A stretch of 64,000 nt of DNA, from the NCBI GenBank assembly GCA_964493785.1, contig CAZBPM010000006.1:62001-126000 (forward strand). Reading direction: 5' to 3'. Below the pieces are notes generated by a model. The model was not told where the DNA came from. It did not search any database and saw nothing but the letters and a program-made list of their open reading frames with translations. The translations under genes were made by a program, and so were the position numbers. Below, in pieces: positions 51,080 to 60,017 of this stretch (the stretch's first letter is position 1; each line of letters begins with the position of its first letter). Source of the DNA: Hyphomicrobium_A sp964493785 (GTDB taxonomy: Bacteria > Pseudomonadota > Alphaproteobacteria > Rhizobiales > Hyphomicrobiaceae).

Positions 51080-51514
51080 TTTTGGCGCATGGATCATCTG
51101 CGGCCGCTGGTCTGGCGCTGACGAAACGCGCTGCCAGCGGCGCAATGTTTGAGAGCCTTCTGCGATTCGGTCCCTGCCCCAGTCTACGCCAATGAGGGGC
51201 TCGACCTCCGCGACGACGCTGGGCAATTGGGTCGGCGCCTCATCTGTGAATCTGAAACTGCTGCGCGAAGCGATCGAGCCCGCAGCTTTCATCACCGAGC
51301 GCCGGCGGATACATCGGTTGACGGCTGACCAACTGGTGCCTGGCGCCCAACCGAACTTCACAGTCGCAGTGAGATGTCGACGGATGGGCTGTGAGGTTTG
51401 CGGAGCGGAAAACGACAGGAGCAGCGAGCATCATTGCTTGAGGAATGAGAGGTGCCGCAATGCTAGGTGCGCGCTCTTGCGCTGGTTCTGGTGGCAGCTT
51501 TGCACGTGGAGTGT

Positions 51515-51544
51515 CAGGCGGCCGGCAGGGTGGCCGGCCGCCTG
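51515..51544. terminator. Strong hairpin between convergent genes
   Basis: CAGGCGGCCGG, an 8-base loop, then its exact complement: an 11-bp GC-rich stem ten bases before the APC permease stop and about 435 bases after the receptor stop. It can fold on either strand, so it probably serves as a bidirectional terminator. A T-rich run after the stem is short (gcattt). Confidence 0.7.
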
Positions 51545-51554
51545 GCATTTCGCT

Positions 51555-53183
51555 TCATGGTGCCTGATAGGTGGCGAGAAGGTGACCGCCATAGATTGTC
51601 AAGCCGCCCGCGAGAAGCGTCAGATACGGCAGGATACCAGCGCGACGCGGAATAGGCCGGCCATTCACTTCCAGATCGTCCTGCATCCAACTCGGGAACT
51701 TGCCGCCGTCAGTCACATAGTGGCGGTAGAAGAAGATCGGAATGATGCCGGCCACAATGAGAAGGCTGGTCAGCAACACGCGCTGGCCCCAGAAGTCTGC
51801 ACCCCACCCCATGATGAGCAGATTGAGGAAGCCGCAAACAGCGCCGACTGCTAGCAACCAGTTCGGAGCGCGGTAGGGCCGCTCCTGATCCGGTCGGTCA
51901 ATCCTGTGTAGCCACCCCGCCTGCAGATTGAGGAACACGAAGATCATGTAGGTCGTGTTCGCCAGGACGATGAGGAAAACATAGTCTGAGATCGACAGCA
52001 GCACCGTGTTGACCGCGAGATCCGTCCACATTGCTGCCACCGGAGCACCGTGGCTGTTGACGCGCGACAAGTACTTCGGCAGCCAACCGTCATACGAGCC
52101 CTGGTACAGCGTGCGGGACGAGCCGGCCATAGCCGTCATGACGACGAGGCAGATTGAAAGTGTGAGCGTCGCGATGACCAAATTGCTCAACATGGGGCCG
52201 GCACCGACCATTTTTGCCATGACCTGCCCCACTCCCGTGCCGTCGTAAATTCCGGGGTCCAACAGGCCGTCGAGGCCGAGATACCCTTGGAATGCGACAG
52301 GAACGAGCGTGAAGAACGCAATGCAAAGCAAGCCGGAATAGACGAGTGCGCGAACCGTATCGTAACCCGGGTTCTTGAACTCGCTCACGTAGCAAACCGC
52401 CGTTTCGAAAGGATAGGTGGACCAAGCCGCGAGCAAAAGGCACGCCATGAGTGTGGTCATGCCCACCATGTCCCAGGCTCCGGGCACAGGCTTGCCGGCT
52501 GCGTCGTGCACGAGCGGTACAAACGGCGTGAAGTTCTGTGTCTGAATATCGCCCGTCAGCAACGGCACGATACCGATCAAGAGAAGTGGCAGCAGAACGG
52601 CGATCGCAATGATCATCTGAACACGCGCCGCCTTCAGAATCCCACGATGCTGTATCGTGAACACCGCGAGCATCAGCGCCAGACCAAGGAAGAAGGTGGC
52701 GTTGAGCCGAACGACGATGCCTTCCTTGATGAAGCTGAGATCAAACAAGTTGATCTGCCACGTCCTGATCAGAGAATCAGCCGGAAATAGGAGATTGAGG
52801 ACATACCCCGCCGCGAGGCCCGAGCCTATGGCGAGTACAGGCGACCATGAGAACCAGTTCGCCCATACGGAGATCGGCCCCAGCATCTTGCCGTACGGCA
52901 CCCAAGCAATTGCACCATACACGGATGCTCCGCCGGACTTTTTGGGAAAGAGGCCGGAGATCTCGGCGTAGGTGAAGCATTGAAGGAAGCCGATCAACAT
53001 CGAAAGGATCCACACACCTGCCGAAATATTGCCCGCCGCTGACGCCACCGCGCCTACCGAGAACAGCACAAGCACAGGCGTGCCGGACGCGATCCAGAAG
53101 GCGTGCGTCCAATTCAGCGTGCGGCCCATCGTGCCCAGCTGTTCGGGCACGCCTTGCGCAGAGGATAAAACTGCCTCCGACAT
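51555..53183 (-). CDS. APC-family permease
   Basis: A 542-aa transporter with 12-14 helices. The start GRTLNWTHAFWIASGTPVLVLFSVGAVAS, then QCFTYAEISGLFPKKSGGASVYGAIAWVPYGKMLGPISVWANWFSWSPVLAIGSGLAAGYVLN (helix 3 region), and YPFETAVCYVSEFKNPGYDTVRAL (helix 6 region) are typical of the APC superfamily for amino acids and cationic nitrogen compounds. It is on the minus strand, 180 bases downstream of the LysR gene. Next to a guanidine-hydrolase-like gene it is a candidate guanidine or guanidino-compound importer; substrate not shown by sequence. Confidence 0.88.
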   Translation of the reverse strand: MSEAVLSSAQGVPEQLGTMGRTLNWTHAFWIASGTPVLVLFSVGAVASAAGNISAGVWILSMLIGFLQCFTYAEISGLFPKKSGGASVYGAIAWVPYGKMLGPISVWANWFSWSPVLAIGSGLAAGYVLNLLFPADSLIRTWQINLFDLSFIKEGIVVRLNATFFLGLALMLAVFTIQHRGILKAARVQMIIAIAVLLPLLLIGIVPLLTGDIQTQNFTPFVPLVHDAAGKPVPGAWDMVGMTTLMACLLLAAWSTYPFETAVCYVSEFKNPGYDTVRALVYSGLLCIAFFTLVPVAFQGYLGLDGLLDPGIYDGTGVGQVMAKMVGAGPMLSNLVIATLTLSICLVVMTAMAGSSRTLYQGSYDGWLPKYLSRVNSHGAPVAAMWTDLAVNTVLLSISDYVFLIVLANTTYMIFVFLNLQAGWLHRIDRPDQERPYRAPNWLLAVGAVCGFLNLLIMGWGADFWGQRVLLTSLLIVAGIIPIFFYRHYVTDGGKFPSWMQDDLEVNGRPIPRRAGILPYLTLLAGGLTIYGGHLLATYQAP

Positions 53184-53365
53184 CCCTACTCCCCCATATT
53201 GAGTTTCTTATTTCAGGCTCCGTATCCCAGTTTCGAGATAACAAGCCCCAGGTTGCAGGAGATCACAGGGATGCGACTGGGAAACTCCCCAGGCCGCTAT
53301 TTATTACATTGACGGATTTGATGTTTGAGAAACCAGCGTCGATCGTCGGATGCGAATAGTTGCGA

Positions 53366-54361
53366 TCAATTCGCCTTCACAACGAAATCGCGTGTTTCTG
53401 GATCGCTGGGAAATATCAGGTCTTCGCCCACGCTCGGCTTGTTCGCAACAGCGCGGTTTGCCTTCTTGCTCACCTCCTCCATGAACCGGTCAGTCACCAG
53501 CCGCTTTGGCGCGTGGCGGTTCGACATCGCATAGATATCGCATGCCGGGCCGAGCGATCTTGAAGTGAGTGGCCAGAGCGTCCCCTTCCTCACATCAGCC
53601 GCCGCCATTCGCTCAGGCAGCAAACAGATTCCCAGTCCCAAGACAGCGAGGCGCCTTGCTTCCTCGAGGTTTGGAGTGGTTGCTGCGACGTGCTTCCCGA
53701 GACCGTGGCGCAGACGGTAGTACGTCAGACTGTCGGGTTCGTCAGCGCCGGTGAGGATGAGCGGCTCGTTGGACAGCGACTCCACTTTATCCAGTGACGC
53801 TCCGAACAGGTGGTGGCGCTTCCCGCAGTAGACGAGGTGCACTTCTCGCGTGAGGAACGCGTACTCGAGTTCGGGGTACTTTGTGTGCACGGGCGCGATG
53901 CCAACATCGACCTCGTTGCGCAGAACAGCGAGCGAGATCGTCTCCCAGGTGGCCACCTCGATCTGCAACTCGACCAAAGGGCAACGCGCGCTGTAGGCAA
54001 CCAGCAGCTTGTCGAACTTCGCACTCACAAAATTGCTGATAGTGCGCAAACGCAGCCGACCGCGCAGCTCCTGTGAGACGTTGTCCAGGCTGTCCGGAAT
54101 CCTGTCGAGCTTGCCATAGACCTCGCTCACGCACTCGAAGAGAATTCTACCCTCGTCTGTCAGCTCGAAACCAGCGGGCCCACGGCGGCAGAGCTTCTTA
54201 CCAAGATGTCTCTCGAGCCTCTGCAGTGCGAGACTTATCGTGGATTGCTTGCGCCACAGAGCGTTGGCCGCGGACGTCACGCCGTTCGCCTCGACTATAC
54301 CGTGAAAGACCTTGAGGAGATTCCAGTCGAGGTTGAGGCAAAACTTCTGACGCGCTCTCAT
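53366..54361 (-). CDS. LysR-family transcriptional regulator
   Basis: A 331-aa LTTR. The wHTH (NLDWNLLKVFHGIVEANGVTSAANALWRKQSTISLALQRLERHLGKKLCRRGPAGFELTDEGRILFE) leads to a periplasmic-binding-like sensor domain. ATG at 54361 places the helix start normally. It is divergent from the ureohydrolase gene at 54585 across about 220 bases, the usual geometry for an LTTR controlling its neighbour, and it is upstream of the permease on the same strand. The inducer is unknown; guanidine is a candidate. Confidence 0.9.
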   Translation of the reverse strand: MRARQKFCLNLDWNLLKVFHGIVEANGVTSAANALWRKQSTISLALQRLERHLGKKLCRRGPAGFELTDEGRILFECVSEVYGKLDRIPDSLDNVSQELRGRLRLRTISNFVSAKFDKLLVAYSARCPLVELQIEVATWETISLAVLRNEVDVGIAPVHTKYPELEYAFLTREVHLVYCGKRHHLFGASLDKVESLSNEPLILTGADEPDSLTYYRLRHGLGKHVAATTPNLEEARRLAVLGLGICLLPERMAAADVRKGTLWPLTSRSLGPACDIYAMSNRHAPKRLVTDRFMEEVSKKANRAVANKPSVGEDLIFPSDPETRDFVVKAN

Positions 54362-54584
54362 GCATGCTCTCCCGCGGCACAAGGGCCGGGCCATCGGCCC
54401 GTCGCACTACGAGCAGCGAAGTCTACAGATCCCCGGATGCCCCGCAAGCACAAGTGCGCTGCAACATCAGACAGTTGCCGTTGAAGCATTGATCACGCCA
54501 ATGATCACGATTGGAACTTGGGGAGTTTTCATCAGAGCAGGTGCTTCTATCTTCGTGGGGGGCGCAGGAACCAAGGTTAGTTCG

Positions 54585-55823
54585 ATGGCAGGCAACAACG
54601 ACGACCACGGGCAGAAGCACAGACACGGCCACGGGCATACGCACCATCATATGGTCCATGGTGTGAGGCGCGAGGACACGCACGGCGCAAAGTCGATGGA
54701 GACGCTGGCGCGCATTTCGCAGACGAGTCAGGACAAGGAGGTCAAACAATCCCTCGAGTATGGATTGGAAGCTGCCGACTCCATCGTCGATCGAAACATC
54801 TCGCTTTTCAGCCGCGGTCATCAGCCGGCTTTTGCCGGTATAAATACCTTCATGAAGGCGCCCTATTGCGAGGACATTCGCAAAATCGGCAACTACGAAG
54901 CGGCTTTCGTAGGCGCGCCTTTCGATTCAGCGACTACATATAGGCCTGGAACGCGCTTTGGACCTCAGGCCGTGCGTCGAATTTCTGCGCTCTACGATGG
55001 CTACTGGTTCGACGGCGGCGTAGATATCTATGAAGAGCTCGATCTTTGTGACGCGGGAGATATTTTCGTAATCCCCGGCAATATCGAGAAGACCTTCGAT
55101 CAGGTTACCAAGGCCGTTTCTCACATTTACACCTCCGGGGTGTTCCCGATCATCTGCGGCGGCGACCACAGCCTCGGGTTCCCGAATGTGCGCGGGATTG
55201 CGCCGCACATCGACGGCAACGTCGGCATCATCCACATAGACCGGCACATCGATATTCAAGAAAAGGATATGGATGAGCGCATGCATACGACGCCGTGGTT
55301 CTGGACCACGCACGAAGGCACGCACGGCACTCACCGCGACCACAGCCATATGCATGATGTCGGGCTACCGAACTGCCATCCGAAAAACCTGGTCCAGATC
55401 GGTATCGGCGGCTGGTACGGCAATCGCCCTGGAACGGCCGTGGCCAAGCGGCGCGGCACGAGCGTGCTTACAATGCACGACGTGCAGAAGCATGGCCCGC
55501 AGAAGGCCGCCGAGATCGCGCTGGAGATGGCATGGGAGGGTTGCAAGGCGGTGTATCTCTCCTTCGACATCGATTCTATCGACCCTGGTTTCGCTCCTGG
55601 GACAGGCTCCCCTGAGCCCGGCGGGCTTCTGCCGCGCGAGGCTTTTGAAATGATTCATACGATCGCGCGGGAGGGGCTCTGTGGGATGGAGGTCGTAGAG
55701 GTTTCTCCGCCCTATGACGTCAACGATAACACCGCACAGCTCGCTTGCCGCGTCGTACTCGACGTTCTCGGCACACTGGTCGCTGAGGGCCATCTCGGAC
55801 ATCGCAACAAGGTCATGAAGTGA
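54585..55823 (+). CDS. gdmH: Ureohydrolase (arginase/agmatinase fold), probable nickel-dependent guanidine hydrolase
   Basis: A 412-aa ureohydrolase. Metal ligands are His195 (GGDHS), Asp219, His221 and Asp223 (DRHID instead of the usual DAHxD), and Asp328/Asp330 (SFDIDSIDPGFAPGTGSPEPGG). The DRHID motif, HIDRHIDIQEKDMDERMHT and LVQIGIGGWYGNRPG fit my memory of cyanobacterial GdmH, a Ni2+ enzyme splitting guanidine to urea and ammonia. A 26-residue N-terminus with nine His and a His-rich loop near 240-262 suggest built-in nickel storage. HupE follows by 8 bases. Agmatinase or another guanidino hydrolase remains possible. Confidence 0.78.
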   Translation: MAGNNDDHGQKHRHGHGHTHHHMVHGVRREDTHGAKSMETLARISQTSQDKEVKQSLEYGLEAADSIVDRNISLFSRGHQPAFAGINTFMKAPYCEDIRKIGNYEAAFVGAPFDSATTYRPGTRFGPQAVRRISALYDGYWFDGGVDIYEELDLCDAGDIFVIPGNIEKTFDQVTKAVSHIYTSGVFPIICGGDHSLGFPNVRGIAPHIDGNVGIIHIDRHIDIQEKDMDERMHTTPWFWTTHEGTHGTHRDHSHMHDVGLPNCHPKNLVQIGIGGWYGNRPGTAVAKRRGTSVLTMHDVQKHGPQKAAEIALEMAWEGCKAVYLSFDIDSIDPGFAPGTGSPEPGGLLPREAFEMIHTIAREGLCGMEVVEVSPPYDVNDNTAQLACRVVLDVLGTLVAEGHLGHRNKVMK

Positions 55824-55830
55824 GACAGCA

Positions 55831-56421
55831 ATGGCAAATCGATCGTTCCTACGGCCGGCCATCGCCGGGTTTTTGATCCTGTCATCCGCAGTTCCCGCGT
55901 TGGCGCACCCTGGCCATGCAGAGAGTCACAGCTTCGTGCACGGATTCATGCATCCGGTCAGCGGAGCCGATCACATGCTGGCGATGATCGCCGTTGGCAT
56001 GCTGGCTGCGGCAATAGGGGGGCGCGCCCTCTGGATGGTGCCGGCCGCCTTTATGACGATGATGGCAGTCGGCGCGGCACTGGCACTTGCCGGAGTAAAT
56101 GTCCCCTTCGTCGAAGTTGGCATCTCGCTGTCTGTCGTTGCGCTCGGATTGGCAGTCGCGCTGCAGTTGCCTTTGCCGATGGCCGCCATGGGGCTAGTTG
56201 GTTTCTTTGCAATCTTCCACGGCTACGCGCATTTGGCAGAGATGCCCATCGATGCGTCCGGCGCGAGTTATGCTGCAGGTTTTCTCGTTGCGACGGGAAT
56301 GCTGCACCTAGTCGGCATTGCTGCGGGCATCGGTTTGGGTCGCACGTTCTCGATGCACGGCGCGGCCTCGCGGTCCGCAGGCGCCGTGATCGCTCTTGCT
56401 GGCCTGTTTATGGTCACCTGA
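55831..56421 (+). CDS. hupE: HupE/UreJ-family nickel (or cobalt) permease
   Basis: A 196-aa membrane protein with a signal-peptide-like start (FLILSSAVPALAHPGHA) and six helices. The family signature HPVSGADHMLAMIAVGMLA (His-Pro-x2-Gly-x-Asp-His) and HGYAHLAEMP are intact; these residues bind Ni2+. Its start lies 8 bases after the ureohydrolase stop, so the two are co-transcribed. This strongly links the hydrolase to nickel. No urease or hydrogenase genes are in the window. Confidence 0.92.
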   Translation: MANRSFLRPAIAGFLILSSAVPALAHPGHAESHSFVHGFMHPVSGADHMLAMIAVGMLAAAIGGRALWMVPAAFMTMMAVGAALALAGVNVPFVEVGISLSVVALGLAVALQLPLPMAAMGLVGFFAIFHGYAHLAEMPIDASGASYAAGFLVATGMLHLVGIAAGIGLGRTFSMHGAASRSAGAVIALAGLFMVT

Positions 56422-56843
56422 GCTAAAGCGGTTGCAGTGCAATCCGTCCGCGGCGCGTCGGTCGTGGACGGATTGATCGGTTAAGGGTTCTTGTAGCCCT
56501 CGTCGCGGCGACTCTATGCGGCGAGACAATTGCGCATATCGCGGTGCAGTTGATCTGCAGTAGAGCATTTTAGGCGCCATCACTTCACGGCCTAGCCTGT
56601 TTCGCCGCGCCCTTGCACAGTACGTTGTCCGGTTGCGACCTTTGCACCACAGGCGGGCCGGAGGTTTCTTCGGCCGCCGCAAGGAGCATTGTGTCGCGTT
56701 AGCCCAGGTGGACTCTTCATCCGTGCGTCAGAACTGGCCTCTTGCAATTGCGCGCGACGGCCATCTTGAAGGCAAATCCGTTTGGGCTTGGATAGCCGTC
56801 GAGTTTCGTTCTAATTTACTCAGACCAAGGAGAGTGACCTGTC

Positions 56844-57029
56844 ATGACAATGAGAATCTCTGGGGCATGGAAAGTCATTTACCACCTCCTGACGGTCGGT
56901 CTTTTGGCGCGCGCAATCGGTGTTGGGCCGCTGACCCCGGCCGACAGGGCCATGTTAGCAAAGGTGTCGGGGCGGGGTCGGGGGCACTTCGATCTTGAGG
57001 CTAGAGCGGGGCGTCGCCAATCGATGTGA
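56844..57029 (+). CDS. Candidate small protein, 61 aa
   Basis: ATG at 56844 lies about 13 bases after AAGGAG. The frame MTMRISGAWKVIYHLLTVGLLARAIGVGPLTPADRAMLAKVSG has a hydrophobic helix and natural composition, then a Gly/Arg-rich tail. No family recognised. A TGAC-N2-GTCA repeat overlaps the start but has the wrong spacing for the FNR-type box. Confidence 0.4.
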   Translation: MTMRISGAWKVIYHLLTVGLLARAIGVGPLTPADRAMLAKVSGRGRGHFDLEARAGRRQSM

Positions 57030-57323
57030 TTAGCGCGTTACGGCGCATACGCGCACGCGGTAGAAGTCCATCACTGTAACGATGTTCAAGTTCTGGGAAT
57101 CGCGTCATTCCCCCGAAGCAAGCATGGAAGTCGAACAGCGTCTCGGTGCCGCTCGAGGGCGCGGCGTCTGCATCGATCGCAAACGGACCCAATCTGCGAT
57201 CTTCCACACGACGCCGGGCACGGAGTACCGCTAGTGTGACGTCGCTGCCGTCGCAATGCCGAGTTTGCAGACGTCGAGGCGGAGTAGCGCAAGGCGAGTC
57301 GTCCGGCTCGGCCTAAGGCCGCT

Positions 57324-57700
57324 CTAACCTCGACAGCCGTCGTGAACCTCCCGACGCGATGAGCACGAGCCGACATGCATCGATATCCGTTGTCGATTGC
57401 AAATGAGAACGGCGGTTAGGGCTGGCAGCGACCAGCCCCGATCGATTGCGCGGTCGAGCGATAGCGTACGGGCGCCGAACTTCATCAGGAACAGCAGCGA
57501 CACAGCCCAGATGCCGTGGGTGTCGACGGCGTTGGGATTGACGAACCCTCGATCACTAGCGTCATGAAAAGCAGCGCCAGGCCAGCAAAGGGGGTGCCGA
57601 GACCGGCGAATAGCGGCAGCGCATCTCGGCGGCCTTCGCCATAAAGGCAGCGATCTCATAGCCAATTCGTTCACCACTCGCGCGGCGAAGCGAGTGGCAC
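57324..57700 (-). pseudogene. Possible DoxX-family remnant
   Basis: Minus-strand segments in two frames together resemble the C-terminal half of DoxX-type membrane proteins: IGYEIAAFMAKAAEMR in one frame, then FVNPNAVDTHGIWAVSLLFLMKFGARTLSLDRAIDRG in another. No start and no single open frame connects them. The assignment is weak and rests on the spacing and the final SLDRAI-like motif. Confidence 0.3.
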
Positions 57701-57712
57701 GCTAGCCGATTC

Positions 57713-58712
57713 CTAGGCGGCCAATCTTTTCTTAGCCAGACGCAGTGTTGCAATCACGCCTTCCTCGGACCAATTCATTTCTATACCGCCGCCGAGCTGT
57801 GCGGACAGGCTGCGAGAGATCATGCGGCTACCGTACCCCGGAGGTTTATCTGGCACCGCCACTGGCGGGCCGCCGCGCTCGGTCCAGACGATGAAGACTT
57901 CGTTCTCATCGTCAGCACACGTGACATCAAGGAGGCCCGGAGCCACCGATAGAGCGCCGTACTTGGCGGAGTTGGTTGCAAGCTCGTGGATGACAAGCGC
58001 CAAAGAAGTCGAAGCGGCCTCTCCCACGTTGATCTTGGGTGATGCCACGCGGATGCGTCTGCTGTCGCCGATACCGTCATAGGGTGAGAGCAGGATCGTG
58101 AGCAGGTCTGCCATCAGCACCGCCCGTCTCTCTTGCCCGGGAGAGGGGCGAATCAGGTCTTGCACGCGGCCTAAGCGTTATGAGCCGATTGGTCAGGTCT
58201 TTGGCCATTTCCTGAGTCGTCGCAGCATGTGAGGTGACATTTGTCAGAGCCGTCGCCACTGCCAGCAGGTTCTTTACCCGATGGCTCATCTCCCCGGCGA
58301 TGAGCTCGTGCGCTTCTTCTGCGAGCTTGCGCTGCGTTACATCGAGAAAGATACCGAACATGACACCGGCACGGATATTCTCATCGTCGCCTCGCCCACG
58401 CGCGGACACCCAACGCACCACAGCGTCGAGTATAATTCTGAAGTCGATCTCGTAGGGTCCGACGATTCCACGCGTCGCTGTAAAGGCGGTTCGGACTCTG
58501 TCTAGGTCGCGCGGGTGAATTTTAGCCGAGAGATTTTCAAAGGTTGTCCGACATGAAGTGGGAAGGCCCCAGAGTTCGCAGGCACGCCTGTCGAGTGTCA
58601 CTTCGTCCGTGTGAACGTTCCACGACTATAGAGCCACGCCTGCAGCGTCTGTAGCGGCGCGCAAGTGGTCTTCGCTCCATATCGGAGGGTTCAACTGATC
58701 GAATGATGCCAT
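57713..58712 (-). pseudogene. PAS-HWE histidine kinase, inactivated by a stop and a frameshift
   Basis: From ATG at 58712 the frame reads MASFDQLNPPIWSEDHLRAATDAAGVAL and then hits TAG at 58628-58626 where relatives have Trp (L-W-S-W-N). It continues in frame as SWNVHTDEVTLDRRACELWGLP (PAS) to the phospho-acceptor box GEMSHRVKNLLAVATAL and DLTNRL. One extra base near 58170 then shifts to the frame carrying QDLIRPSPGQERR, ALVIHELATNSAKYGALS (N box) and PPGYGSRMI. Two independent lesions make a true pseudogene likely, although a sequencing error could explain one. Confidence 0.85.
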
Positions 58713-58927
58713 ACGGCCAACCTAACCCAAAAAACTCTACGGACCCTAATTTACGCAGGCAAACGCCCGCCGACTATAGGTTGTCGAAGGGTAAGGAGCC
58801 TCAACCGCGATAAGTCGAGATTGCCGAAGCTACCTGCGATCTTTAAGCATGCGTCGGCTTTTCGATGGTTTCATGCAACGAACCACCCGCTTGCGAGTTG
58901 TCGGCACTGCTTCGGAGGATCGGGTAA

Positions 58928-59296
58928 GTGAAGTGGATTGCCGCTCTTGTGGTGGAAGACGACGCCCTGGTGCGGTTCGATCTCGCGCAAACGCTGGAGG
59001 CCCAAGGCTATCAGACGTATGAGGCGGCGGATGCGGCGGAGGCCATAGGTGTCCTGGAGGCGAACACAGACATCAGAGTGGTTTTCACTGACATTGAGAT
59101 GCCCGGCACCATGGACGGACTGGCGCTGTCGCACTACGTGCGCAAACGATGGCCGCCCACCATTATTGTGATTGGATCAGGACGCTGCAGACCGGGCCAA
59201 GACGAGATGGCCACCGCTCCGGTCTTCCTCCCGAAGCCATACCTCCCTGAAGCGCTGACCAAAGTACTCGACGACATCCGGCAGCAGCTTGGTTGA
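58928..59296 (+). CDS. Single-domain response regulator (CheY-like)
   Basis: A 122-aa receiver: acidic pair in LVVEDDALVRFDLAQTLEAQGY, phospho-acceptor Asp in VVFTDIEMPGTMDGLALS, and Lys in VFLPKPYLPEALTKVL. All active residues are present. Start is GTG at 58928. Stand-alone receivers of this type commonly pair with HWE kinases; the adjacent kinase is broken, so another partner is needed. Confidence 0.9.
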   Translation: MKWIAALVVEDDALVRFDLAQTLEAQGYQTYEAADAAEAIGVLEANTDIRVVFTDIEMPGTMDGLALSHYVRKRWPPTIIVIGSGRCRPGQDEMATAPVFLPKPYLPEALTKVLDDIRQQLG

Positions 59297-59450
59297 GCCG
59301 CGAGGCGCTGCCGCAACTTTTCCGAGAGCCAAGTCGGGCAGTCTCGGGCGGTCTGGGCATCACTTGCTCACGTCCGGAGCCACCTTTGACGGGGCGAGGT
59401 CATGGCGCAACGTCGGCTCGAGAAGGAAGACTGGCTGGCCGGAATGGCTC

Positions 59451-59837
59451 TCACCTCAACACTCCTCGGAGCCGCGCTACGGTCGCAATGACGTGGTCTG
59501 ATCTGTAAGGCTTCGCGAAAAAGACGCCGCCCTCCACCGCTCGCGCCTGATCGGTTTCTTTCGCTGAGGTGTAGAGTATGGAAATGTCGGGATCCACCTT
59601 GCGGACTTCTTCGGCCAACCGCCAGCCACACATTTCGGCACCGAGTTGGACTTCGGTGAACAGGACGGCTACATCATGTCTCCTCGCGAGAGCTAGCGCC
59701 TCCTCGCCCGTTGCCGCGGCCATCACAGGCCATCCGTGGGCCATCAACTCGCTGACAACGTTGCACCGCACGATTGGCTCATCGTCCACAACGAGGACAA
59801 GCGGCAGCGCAGGCTGAGCACGCATGACCAATCCCAT
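59451..59837 (-). CDS. Single-domain receiver with Glu at the phospho-acceptor position
   Basis: A 128-aa receiver: LVLVVDDEPIVRCNVVSELMAHGW has the acidic pair and FFAKPYRSDHVIATVARL the conserved Lys. The acceptor strand reads AVLFTEVQLGAEMCG, giving Glu62 (GAA at 59654-59652) where Asp is expected. It may be a pseudo-receiver or phospho-mimic. It is convergent with the response regulator at 58928. ATG at 59837; a second ATG four codons later is possible. Confidence 0.85.
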   Translation of the reverse strand: MGLVMRAQPALPLVLVVDDEPIVRCNVVSELMAHGWPVMAAATGEEALALARRHDVAVLFTEVQLGAEMCGWRLAEEVRKVDPDISILYTSAKETDQARAVEGGVFFAKPYRSDHVIATVARLRGVLR

Positions 59838-60017
59838 TTACAGGTTCCATCCCTCTACCGTTCGCTTCGCGCGGCCATCGGTAGACGCACGGTTTCGTGA
59901 AATGTTCCAGCCAGACAATCTAAATTAGGTCTTTTGGGGAGATAGCCCTAATCTTACGCATCGTCCGCTCGCATCAGGGCGCGGACGGCTAAGAGACGCG
60001 ACTGCGCTCTTGCCCCA

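Larger units (their letters stand above)
56422..57712. other. Gene-poor stretch (about 1.3 kb) with decayed fragments
   Basis: Contains one small candidate gene (56844) and a degenerate DoxX-like segment (57324-57700). The remainder shows no frame with believable composition and no RNA gene I recognise. It separates the nickel locus from the signalling cluster. Confidence 0.45.

Noticed and set aside
53184..54584. Guanidine riboswitch (types I-III) ahead of the permease or hydrolase
   Set aside because: I looked for the conserved ACGG/ACGR loop hairpins and the pseudoknot motifs and found no convincing match; LysR control is the better supported idea.
56835..56844. TGAC-CT-GTCA near 56840 as a regulator box
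   Set aside because: The spacer is 2 bases and it overlaps a start codon; it is outside the cluster of true sites.
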